Assembly (NCBI RefSeq): GCF_963678975.1
Contig: NC_089280.1
Coordinates: forward strand, 13,715,280-13,779,279
Reading direction: 5' to 3'
Origin: Dysidea avara
Lineage: Eukaryota > Porifera > Demospongiae > Dictyoceratida > Dysideidae
Length of the DNA stretch: 64,000 nt
The translations under genes and the position numbers were made by a program. Below the pieces are notes generated by a model. The model worked only from the letters and a program-made list of their open reading frames with translations. It was not told the DNA's origin and ran no database searches. Each line of letters starts with the position of its first letter. Position 1 is the first letter of the stretch. Shown here piece by piece: positions 36,501-48,500 of this stretch.

Positions 36501-39500
36501 CTACTGCATGGTATATAGTACCATCAATGGACTACAACAGTCTCACTACTTACGTACATGACAAAAGATATGTATTGTAGGGGTGACAATGGCAGAAAAA
36601 ATTCAGGATCTTGAAGTTGATTACCCTCACGTATGTCTCAAGATATCCCACATACATACAGATTATTGAAGGATGTGAATTTTCTAACAGCTATGTGTAA
36701 AGACAGGATCATATTTAGGACTGCTCACAATATTGTCTTGTGTAGCCTATGAAATATTCATCCTTCAAAAATTTGAATGTACAGTACATGGTACTTGTTT
36801 TAGTAGAGCTGAAACAATGGAGTATAGTGTAGTGGGAGTTAGCAGTACCACTAGTGGGTAATGGCTGCGGCTGTAGAAGTTTCTTTTTTGTATATTATCC
36901 ATATACGCTATTGCTTTTTTCCACCGTGTGAAAATTTAATGGGAGTTAGAATACATACAGTAGGAAGCATTGGAAGTACTTGTTTTATATTATCATTACT
37001 GATCAAGCCAGCTACTTGTTTTTCTGTGGGGTACTTCACTGCTTAAACTTGAGTTAGTCACAACAATCACATTTATAGTAACAGAAGTGTATCTGTTTGT
37101 TCTGTATTGTTTCAGCTCTTACATGTTCATTTTATCACTACTGCTGGATGGTGTATTGTTGTATTCATAACTTAATATTGCCTGCAGGATCACAGTTTTC
37201 CTGTAGTATCTTCAGACACAACACAGCTAAAATACATACAAAGTGTACAGTTATTAATTTTGTGTGACCATACTGTAATGTATGGGGTTATTGCTTCCAG
37301 TATAAGTACCCACCTAAAAATAAACAAACAAAAAAAAAGAAACAATCATTCCAGTGCATTTCCAGTACCATAAGATGTCCTGAAAAGCCATACAAAGGCT
37401 GGTATGTGTCTCTTGAGTGGCACTTTACTTTGCAGCAATTCAACCTAGATACTTTAGGTAAGACTGTAAAGGTATGTCTGTGACTGATGGAAAGGTAGTA
37501 GCCACCTTGCGCTGCTTATAGGTTCAAACCCTGAATTCCAAGGCGGCTTCGTTGACAACTTCTTCAACTTTAATACCTTTGGTTGCCATCTCTGCTTGCT
37601 GGTACAGCATAAATGCTCACATGTGCCAGGATCCATCAGAACAACTTTGGTACTGGAAATGTATATTTTGGCACGGGTCCTTGTACTGAAAGTGATAAGC
37701 CTCTACACCTCTGATTGGTCAGAAATAAGAACCATGTATGGCCCAAAACTCCAGCATTGTCACCATACCCTACCTAACACAGTGGGTGGGGTCTGGGTAC
37801 AAGACTAGTGGATTGAGTGATTAGAAAATTTCAGCAAAAAGTTATTTGAGTTTACTACAAATAGTTACATGTATATAATCCATGTTATGTAATAATTCAC
37901 ATGGTACAGAACACCATCCAGCATTATTTGTTCACTATGATAAATCTGAAACTTGTGTACAATGAACATAACGACGGGTAGGTAATGAGCCTAAATCATC
38001 TACAAAATTTCAAAGATAGATCTTTCTCCACAAAATTCAAAATTAGAAAATCCTTAATTTTAGATTCCATAAAATTCCATGAAAATCCTATTACATCCAT
38101 TTGATCATCAACCTTCATCTTTCAAATGTACAAAATTTCAGGCAATATTTTGTCTTTCAGAAATAATTTCAGAAGTGACCCTATGAAATTTCTGGTCATT
38201 ACCTTCCCCTCGGAACAAAAATTGTTGTACAGTGTATTTTGTATGTAAACTTTTAAGTAAAGAGTAATTGACAAGTGCACCATTCTTGTCACGTAATGGG
38301 TGTGGCCACATAACCATGTGTAAACAAATTATTTCCCTGAGCTGAAATGGTTATTATGTTTTACAGAAATACTTTTATCTCGGTATTCAATGAGTTACAT
38401 GTATTTGTTACACGTTACTGTATAGTCAAGATAATAATAAATTAAATCTTGGTTACTGGACCACATGTACATAGTGACATCATCACATTGCGGCTTAGCT
38501 TTATTAGACTATCTGTTTTGGTAGCATAGTTGTTATTTTACAGTATTTCTTTCATATTTCTAATTAGGGCTTTGTAGCTACTTAGCCATGTGTATTTGTA
38601 TACTTGCAGAATTATTTTATCTGTTTGGAGTGATAATTCAGTATGCGCTCCATTCTATTAATAATGTGCTTATTTGTCATTGTCCATACTTACTATTTAA
38701 TTTTTAGGTCCTGTCATGAATTACATTGTATGTATATGCCACATACGCGTAACCACACAGGCACATACAGTGTACACACATGCGCACACACAATACACTA
38801 CGCACAGTACACACACACACACTACACTGCACACACACTACACACACTCACACTACACTACACTACACTACACTACACACACACACATTACCATTGTATC
38901 TGATACACATTGTGATAACACTGTCATGTTGTTACTGGTGTTTGCTCACATTGCTAAAATGAGTTAGTTCATTATTTTATTCCAGCCTTATATGTTAGTC
39001 TACTGGGTTCACTCATTTTACAGTTTGATGTATGTAGTGTGGAAGATTTGGAGGTAAGCATATCACATGATGGTCTGTTTACTTTGTGAAGTGTATTTTG
39101 TGCTTAGAATATTTCCTGGTGGTTACCAGTGTAACAAAGCTGGGGATGGATTAGTTTCTCCCAAGTAAGTGGTGATTTACCTTGTGGCTGGGCATATGTG
39201 TGTGTGCAGGACTATGTGTGTGATTTGTACATTGCATACACTTGTATTAGTTATTATGTGTTTTTTTCTGCTGTGTAGGAAAATGTTCTTTGTTAGTGGA
39301 TATATTAGTCTTGTATCATTGATATCAGCTTATTTTTGGTATTTGTCATTACCTAGAACCAGGTACTGTGTGTGTTGTTAGTACTCCATGTGTATCCATG
39401 ATATATACTTCACAAAGTTAAGTCTTCTCATACCACCTTGTTCCATAATATTGTTATAGTATGTACGCGTTGAGCTGAATCCTCAAAAACATTTAATAAC

Positions 39501-42500
39501 TCATGAATGCAATTACGCATGATTTTGAAATTTGGCTCATTTGTAGTATATATCACTTGACTGCTAAAAATCTTTTTGCCCCAATGCCTGACACAGTGTT
39601 TACAATCAATCAATCAAAAATCTTTTATTTAACTGGTTACGACAGCATGTCCGTACCCTGTATACTTACTTAACATTGCCCCCCGTGCTGGGTTATTGTT
39701 TTTCTCGTCTTGTCGGCACCACACCCTCGCGTTCCAGCCCTTGGCGCACGTGACCTCGACAGGCTTGGGTGAGACACGTGGGCGTAGGTGCCCACTGTAC
39801 CCAGCACTAGTCACAGTGTACTCTTTCCAACCCAGTACACCGGAAAACTAAGACCAAATTCTAGGGATGGGAGAGAGGTGGGCCAAAACTTCACACCACT
39901 CCTCGTGTCTCCTCGCTCTTTGCGCATGCGTGTTTCTAATTCTTCCGCACCCTCACACGTGACCCTTCCTCGTCTGCGTCGACATGCCCTCTACCTGTCG
40001 CTAGTGAAAACTCCGATCATCCAGTTAACCTGGGTTAAACTTCGTCTAACCCTCATCCCTGTATACTTACTTAACATTGCCCCCCATGCTGGGTTATCGT
40101 TTTTCTCGTCTCGTCAGCACCACACCCTTGCGTTCCAGCCCTTGGTGCACGTGACCTCGACAGGCTTGGGTGAGACACGTGGGCGTAGGTGCCCACTGTA
40201 CCCAGAGGCTGAGCTGCCGCCCAACAGCTCAGACCTCACCCAAGCAAACGGGGGGTTTCTTTCCTCCATTAGCTACCCTTTTATATACTATGCTTATATT
40301 GTAACAACATAACATCACAACTCTACAATGTCTCCAAATTATAAAAACGATGTCAGTTCTACTCATCCTCTGGTCACTTGCTTTGTTGGACAAGGCTGTT
40401 TGCCACCGAGCATAGTTTCTCTTTGAATCCTGATATAAACTGTGTAGGTTGCACTTTCCCATCTCCCCAACGTTTTTATCAGCGAATCTGGAAGTCTACA
40501 GCGTGCTGCTGTTGTTGCTGCCCCAATCCGAAAACTGTGTCCTGCATACCTTTGAGCATCCACTCCTGCCTGCTGAAGTGCTCCCCGCATTGCTGTCACC
40601 AGTCTTTCCCATGTCAGAAAACGACTTCTTGTGAACCAAAAAAATGGGCCTTTGTCAGAACCTCTCTGTACCATGTATGCCAATATCGCTGACAACAGAC
40701 ATAAATCGCGGTCCGTTCTGCCTAGGTACACTGTCACACCTTTTCTAAATGGATCAGTCTTTGATGCCTTAATCTCCACTTCTAAGTGTTGTGGGTTAAC
40801 AGTGCTATCTACCCTCACGTTTCCATACGACAAGTGAACTGTTTCATCATACTCACTGTCCTTCGGTACCACTATCTCCCCTGAGCGAAGGAATCCGAAG
40901 TAGCACATGCATACTGCTGCCCAGAGCATGACTGCTTTTTCCCGGTCTGTATCGTTTTCCCACACTTTTTTAAGGCTCTTAAAATCTCAGGGGTTATTGG
41001 TAGCCTTGTTTGTCTCTGTCCTGAAGCTGTCTTTTTCTTTAAGCCTTTTACCACGAATTCTAGCTGCGGCATTCCTGGCATATTCAGGTCCCCCAGCTCT
41101 AACGATATTTGGGTGTGTCTTGCTGCTGACAGATAGCTCTTTACTGTGCCTGCTGTTAACCCTTCCTTGTACAAGAATGCCACAAAGTATGTCAACACTG
41201 ATTCTGTCATTGGAAAAGGGGTTAAACCTAAATTAGTACAAAATTCCATGTATCGCTTGCTCCCTGATTTATATGTTCTTTGCGTCGCTTTTGCTAGTCC
41301 TGATGAAAACAGCTTGTGAACAATCGGGACCAAGATGCCGACGTCCAGTCTGGTCGCTCCTTCAATAGCAGTTTCACCAGCTCCTCGGGGATGGCCTCCC
41401 CCTTGGATTCCACTTCTGGCATCTGCAATGAGAGGACACTCAAGTTATTGTGTGAAATTGCGTCTGCAAGTATGTTATCCTTCCCTGGCACATGCACTGC
41501 TCTCACCTCCATGCCAAACTGGGCTCGAATGAAGAACAAACAACGTAGTAAGTGCATAATCTTTTCTACCCTGCTGTATCCCGAATTGACAACGGCGACA
41601 GCCCCTTCGTTGTCGCAATGTACCAGTATCGATGACTGACGCCATTGCGGACCCCAAATCGCGCATGACATTATTATCGGTACCAGCTCCTTCAGTGTAA
41701 TTCCATCCTCCCCCCATTCTTGTGGGGCCTCTGCATAAGTTTTTGACCACTCAGCTTGCAGCCATCGTTTGCCCCACACTGCCCCACAGCCAAAACTTCC
41801 TGACACGTCCATCCATATCTCAAAATCGGCTCGCCGTGGTCTGTACTCCCGTAGCATCGACACTCCATTCCATGTTCGCATGAATAACGTCCACCACATC
41901 AAGTCTGATCGTACCGGGACATTGAAGCGAATATGATGATGGGGCTGGGCTGTTCCGGCTAATTTTTGGTACAGATTCCGGAGAAATGTTTTTCCAGGTC
42001 TCACCACCTTACACGCATGAGCCAGTTTCTCCACTAATGACTCCAATTTCTTCTTTAAGCATGAATGTTTGTGCTCTTAGCCTGCGATTTTGCTCTGTGA
42101 TTCTCGTACCTTCACTTGCGGCAGTCACACCTCCATTGCTATTGAGTTGATCTCGAAACCCAAAAACGTCAACCGGGCTGAGGGGCCTTCCAATTTGTTC
42201 AGTGCCACTGGCAAGCCAAATTCCTCGAAGGTGTTCAAGACAATCCCCAGTTGATTTGCGCACGCTGCGTACTCTGTACCACCTACCAATAGAAAATCGT
42301 CCAAATAATGGATTATGAAACTAACGCCCCGTTGATGCAGTACCCATTCCACCGCGTCTGCCAGGGCTGTAAATATCTTTGGGGCTGATCATAATCCAAA
42401 GGGCATTGTTGTGTCAATAAATACTTTTCCTTCCCATTGCATTCCTAATAGCCATCGATCGTCTGGATGGATCGGGACATTTCTGTAGGCCTGACTGACG

Positions 42501-45500
42501 TCTATCTTTGCCATCCATGCGTTGTACCCTTGATTCATTACTTCACGAGCGGCGTCCTCTACCTTGACGTAATGGAGGGAGCATAACTTTGTGCTTACTT
42601 CGTCGTTGATGCTAGACCCTTCTGGGGCAGACAGGTCCAATATGAGTCGCCACTTCCCTGACGTTCCTTTGGGAATCACCCCGAATTTGCTGACTTGTAT
42701 CGAACCTGGAGGGAACATACAGTATGCCATTCAAAAGGGCCAATCACCCTGCCTGCAGTACACTCTGTCAATAGGTAATCTGACACCACGGATGGGTTTT
42801 GCTGTGCTGACCTCATGTTCTTCCCAGCAAGCTTACATTGGTGGCTGTAGTCATACCCTATTTGGAATCCGTCCTGGATGCCGCTAACAATGTAATCCCT
42901 GAACCGGTGGTCTGGGTGACGTGTGAGTGCTCATGCCCACATCTCCCACTTCAGCGGTGTAATCACTCCCATCATCCACATGGGCACTGCCCTGCTCCCC
43001 CCTTTTGGTCGGCAACCATCCAGTCGCTGCAGGTCCTCGATGTATCGGTATTCATCTGCAATAGACAGTTTTTCTTTATACGGTTGCTACCGCTCGCTAC
43101 CCCGTAGCTCTTCCCTTATGTTTCCCGGTCCCCTGATCTATTATTGTCCGTCGACTGTGCCGCTCATCTCGACCCACAATAGCCTTCGTTGCCCTGTTGC
43201 TGGTTGGCGGTTTTCCCTTTTTTTTAAAAAAATAATTAATATTATTTGCATTATTTCTTTTTAAAATCAAATTGGCTGTCCTAACTTTGTCAAGTTCCAC
43301 ACTTCCTTAGGGTGTTGGCCAACCCTGTCTGTTACTCTTCATCCTGCTACCTGGTGCAGGGGCGTAGGGAGGGGGGGTTCCGGGGAGTTCAGGAATCCCC
43401 CCTGTAAAATTTAGACTTCTGCAAGCAGGATTCTGACACCATTTAGTGTGGCAGGACAAAATGAGTGAGCAGTGTAGTGTAATGGCACAGCACAACAATT
43501 GATAAAACTTACATTCATCTCTCAGGGAAGGATTTCATGAGCCCTCTTCAAAACTTGTTAAAAAGATCGATATACTCTAATAGAGCAGTCAGGTATATAC
43601 TCTAATAGAACATGCATGTAAATATCCATGTCCATATGAAGTTTTCAGACATTCCAACATTAAATGCAAAACTTAGCATGACCTTATACTGCTATAGCTT
43701 TGGTGTGCAGTGTTTAAAGATATAGAGCTCTAGTAATTTATCACTTGTGTTATGCAAAATGAATCCATGCTATGCATGCATATTTGTATAGTTATATTGT
43801 TTTGATTGTCATTTGTATCAGTGGATTCATGGCTCCTATACCACAGTGAGATATAACCATCACTTACAGATTACTATATATATGTGTCTCTATGTGTTAT
43901 GCTGTCTGTTTCTACTAGGTGGCTTTATCTAGTACTACCTTCATCCCAGGGGCATCATAATTAATTTAAAGCTTCTTCAAAACAAAAGGCCTTTAGATCA
44001 CTTGTGATTCCTATTCTGGATTATGCAAGTACTGTGTGGAATCCACACACTCATAAAAACTCCATTGCCCTTGAACGAGTACAAAACCATGGTTCTCGCT
44101 GGATTTGTGGTAGCAGATTTTGTCCTAGGACCTATAAATGGTCTAAATCATCTGAGGAATGCTGTACAGAGCTATCATGGCCATCTCTTTCCACCCGACG
44201 TAAACATCTGTCATTGACAATTATCTATGATATTCTTCACCATCATATATCTCTAAAGTTTAGCAATTACTTCACTTTTTCTTCTGCTGCCTCTACCAGA
44301 TCACACTCATTGTCTATTCTATGCAAGCAGTCCTCCATAAACTCTTACCATTACTCCTTTTTTGTGAACAGTGTTTTTTGGTGGAACTCCATTCCATTTG
44401 ACATTCTGTCAACTACACGCCGCACTACTTTTAGGTGAATGTTATACAATTTTTGTTTCTGATTAAGTCATGTATGTTTTTAATGTAGGCTTTTATTTCA
44501 ATGTACTGTTGTAATGTATCCTTAGTTGTTTGGTTTTGTATTGTATTGTTTTTGTAGGTGGTACTCATATAGGCATATTTGCCTTTTGTATTCACCTTAC
44601 CTTTTGGTTAAACTAATAAAAATAAAATAAATAAATAATGTACTTTTTGCATAAAATATAGCAATTTGCTGAGTTTTGATTTATTAAAATATTGAAAGTC
44701 TTTCAGCGGCTGGGGGCTGTGCCCCCAGACCCCTGCTTCTAGTCACTCAATGCTGGTGCTGGAACCCCCCTTCAAAAAATCCTGGCTATGCCGCTGTGGT
44801 GGTCCCAGGGTTCACGGAGCCCATTGGCAAGATGTGGCTGGGTGATTTCCCACACAAGTGGCATACATGTGTATGGCGACACATTGGGTACCAACACCTG
44901 TTTTCATTCCAGGATTTGCAGACCTCTCCCGATGGTGGTAACTGCCACCATCCCGGTCTGTTGTAACCTGCTGTTGGTGGTCCTGGACTTGTAGTTCCGT
45001 TGTCCCTCCCCCGTAGTGCGCACTCTCTTGTGGAGTGAGCACTTGACATACACAGTTCACACCCCAGGCCTGATGGTGCCTCTCCTGAGTAACAGGACTC
45101 ATGTAGAGTGCTGTTCACCTCTGACCACCGGCAGTTCCCTGACGCCGCTGCCTGTCTACGAAACGTGGCATCGTATAACACCCAGGTCTTCCCTCGAAAA
45201 CGTTTTGCTTGCCCAACGATCTCCAGCATGTACGCTATCAACTCCGGGATAGACTCAGGGTAGCTTGGAGCCAGTACTGACACATATATCCCGAAGCATT
45301 GTAGTTTGTCCACGACTGTGGTTCTTCTATTTCCTGATCTCCCATCTTCCGCTCCTCCAAACAACTGGACTTCTGGTAGCAGTTCTGCCATGTCGATATA
45401 TTCCCACTGGAGAATACGTTGTGCCAGTTTGTAGGACACCGGTGACAAGCCGGCCCCAACATATACTCCCCCCATTGCCTCCTTTCCTGACTCTGCTCCA

Positions 45501-48500
45501 GTTCCTGTCTTTGTGACCTTGGATTGGTTGAGGAGGTTACTCAGGTTTAGTTGGGGATCTGGTGGCGTCCCACCTGTCTGCTTCGGGTCATCGCTCTGCG
45601 TCGTTCCTATGTTAGTCATCGGGATTCCCTGGAGGTCTGACAAATTGGGGCATACTCCCAGTGGACCTAGTAAGCAAAACACAAGGGTATTTTTAAATAC
45701 ATGAAACTCACACACGTGGCTTGGACCCGGGTGCCGCCCTTTTAATCCCTCTTATATGCCTCCTCGACCCAGCCGCTTCGTTTCGACCCGAGGCTGTTTG
45801 GTCCGCCCTCTTATTAGCCCCCCGCCTATTTGGCATATTCGATCGAAGAACACTACTGTGTTCGTCATCCCTGATTCGCAAGGACTACAGGGAGAACCCT
45901 TTACTGGTGGGGGCTATGTCTCACCTGTGTTGCTCGGTATTGCCGTGCTCGTTGTGGGACCTTGCTCCTGAGTGGCCTTCCTCAGTGTTCTTTCCAGGAT
46001 TTTCTCAATTGACGACTCCAGTTCATCTACCTGGATCATCTTCGCCGGTGGTTCAAGGGAGTCTTTGTCCTTCTCAGACTGGTCTTTGCTCGTGTTAGGG
46101 TTGTTGCCTGGCGTAGCCATTCTATAACCGTATTCTCTACTTTCACCAAAGCTTCACACCACTCCTCATGTCTCCTCGCTCTTTGCGTATGCGTGTTTCT
46201 AATTCTTCCGCACCCTCACACGTGACCCTTCCTCGTCTGCGTCGACATGTCCTCTACCTGTCGCTAGTGAAAACTCCAATCATCCAGTTAACCTGGGTTA
46301 AACTTCGTCTAACCCTCATCGTACATGGGAAGCCATAAAAGTGTGGTATCCATTGCAACTCTTTCCCAAACTTGTGATGGGTACATGTGTCTGTTGTAGA
46401 CACTTTTACCATCACCACTAATCATCTGGTTGGCTGAAATGTTAATTCACTTGGGAAAAATCAACTTTTCATTTTAGCTGTTTTAGGATCCAGCTCAAAC
46501 TTGTACTACTACAGAACCCTTATCCAATACACTCAAACTAGCATCATGTAATACAGTGTAGCTCATTAATTTTTTAAAGAATTGTTGTAAGGTAAAAATC
46601 ATTACAATTTGTTGTCATTGCAAAATTTCTTACATTATATACAGGGTAGTAATTAGAGATGTACCGATCTAGTATTGGATCGGTGCCGATCTCAACAATT
46701 TGAGCAAAATCGGTGAACCGATTTTCTGTTGAAGCCACCGATTCATGATACCGATCTTTCTTATCACCATTTCTTCAAACATACTAGACTTCTTCTATCA
46801 TTTCTATGCTCCATTTACGAAATAAGCTAAAGTATAGTGTCATTGTATTGCCTGGTGCTCATTGAGGTCCTTGGCAGAAAACAATGAATGGTGCTACACC
46901 ATACTCAAATAGACTAAACTATTAGAATCTCTACTACAACAGCCTATGGGCAAGGCATGCATTAAAATATTTGTGGGTGCTGTCATTGCTGATTGTCTGG
47001 GTGGTGTAATTGAGGCCACACCACCATTGGTATTGACTCTAGTAACAATGCTGTGATCATCATTCAGCTAACAATGGGCCAGTTAGCTTAGTCTGAGATT
47101 ATAAAATGCTATAAGCAAGATCAGTCATCATATTAGATAATTGATGTCAGATCAGTGCAATATCGGTAGGATCGGTAATAAATTTCCTAGATTGGATTGG
47201 TATCGGTAAAGCTCAGAAAAGTTGAATCGGTACATCTCTAGTAGCAATATTGCTGTTTCAAATAGTGTTCCACCGATAATCGGATCAGTATCGAGTCAGA
47301 GCTGATATTGGGCATTTTGGCATCAATTGGTATCGGTTATTTAGGTATTCCAATACCAATTAGTAGCCACTTGTGCCAATCGTCATCATCATAACTATCA
47401 TCATAAATGCTATGCTAGCAAAACATGGGGTATGACAGGTTAGTGTTGAGCATTATCCTAGTATAAATGGTGCAGGAATTGCATTGAGCAACTGCTACTT
47501 ACTATGTTTGCATGAAAAAGATCAAAATACTCTAATAGAACAGTCACTGTATTCTAATAGAACAGTCACACATAATAACTGATTAATCACTAATTTGAGA
47601 GGTGTGTAAATTGTAGTGCTGTTCACTTTCACCAAATAACTGATTAATCGATCGAAGATTCCTAAAACTTCAATAACTGGTGATAAATATTAAATAACCA
47701 ATAATCGGCTCCCAGTTATTTCACTCAAATACATACTAACTTTGAGTGCTGAACATGCCAATCACTGTAATTCGGTGACTGGGTCTTGGTATAATGCATT
47801 TTATTGTGTATTAATAATTACCTACTTTACTTAAGTCCATGTGTATGTGTGATTAAAGTACTAATTCTTGCAGAAAATGTCAATCACACAAGCACATGTG
47901 CTCCATAAAGAAATATTTACTGATTTAAAAACCATGTCTAAATAGTGGAATTTAACTGCGGCATTAACTGATTATCGTCAATTATTGGTGACCTTTACAC
48001 CAGTGATCAAATTTTGTAGATGCACAGCTCTAGTAAATTGTATGGCAATTATTGGTATTGGTATCTGTATCGGTGAAAATTTACTGCTAGGTATTGGTAT
48101 CAGATCAGTAGGTATTTTTCTGTGTCAGTGGAACCCTAGTTTCAAAACCTTTATGTTATTTACCTGTACCTAAGGAAGGTGCCTTTCTCCATATGGTATG
48201 TGTATGTGACTGTCTCTGGGAAAACTCTTATTTGTGAGTATTGAGAAATGATGATTTGAAGTATAATATTTATAGCTCACCAATGGTTGAGGTTACTTGT
48301 AAAATGGTTGAGGTTACTTGTACAATGGTTGAGGTTACTTGTACAATGGTTGAGATGAAATAAATTTCCAACAATTCCTTACCTACGCCAGAGAGTGTCC
48401 ACTGTACAAGTAGCAACAGCCAAGTCTCCTGCCATGTTAGGTACTGTTTTATGAGGGTGAACATATTAGTCAAGCTCCAATTGGGTCGTGAGTGAAAAGG

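Larger units (their letters stand above)
39657..46319 (-). mobile_element. Tyrosine-recombinase retrotransposon (Ngaro/DIRS type) with split direct repeats
   Basis: Read on the minus strand the order is repeat X (46319-46154), gag-like ORF, RT-RNase H, tyrosine recombinase, repeat Y (40206-40057), repeat X (40056-39891), repeat Y (39803-39657). This X-genes-Y-X-Y plan is the split direct repeat arrangement of Ngaro/PAT-type elements, in which the inner YX copy templates the outer ends. GTAC lies immediately outside both ends. The coding region is damaged: stops in RT-RNase H, a shift in RT and another in the recombinase, and a nested element at 43361-44797. Repeat copies differ at only scattered positions, so insertion is fairly recent. 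It lies antisense in intron 5 of transporter copy 2. Confidence 0.9.

Noticed and set aside
39788-40312. 174-codon plus-strand frame over the split direct repeats
   Set aside because: Antisense to the retrotransposon ends, produced by GC-rich repeat sequence.
40378-41236. Plus-strand frames opposite the tyrosine recombinase
   Set aside because: Shadow frames of the minus-strand recombinase gene.
45721-46098. 125-codon plus-strand frame opposite gag exon 1
   Set aside because: Antisense to the gag exon and intron; no motif.
48283-48354. CRISPR-like array
   Set aside because: The 21-bp units abut without spacers, so this is a simple tandem repeat in a eukaryotic intron.
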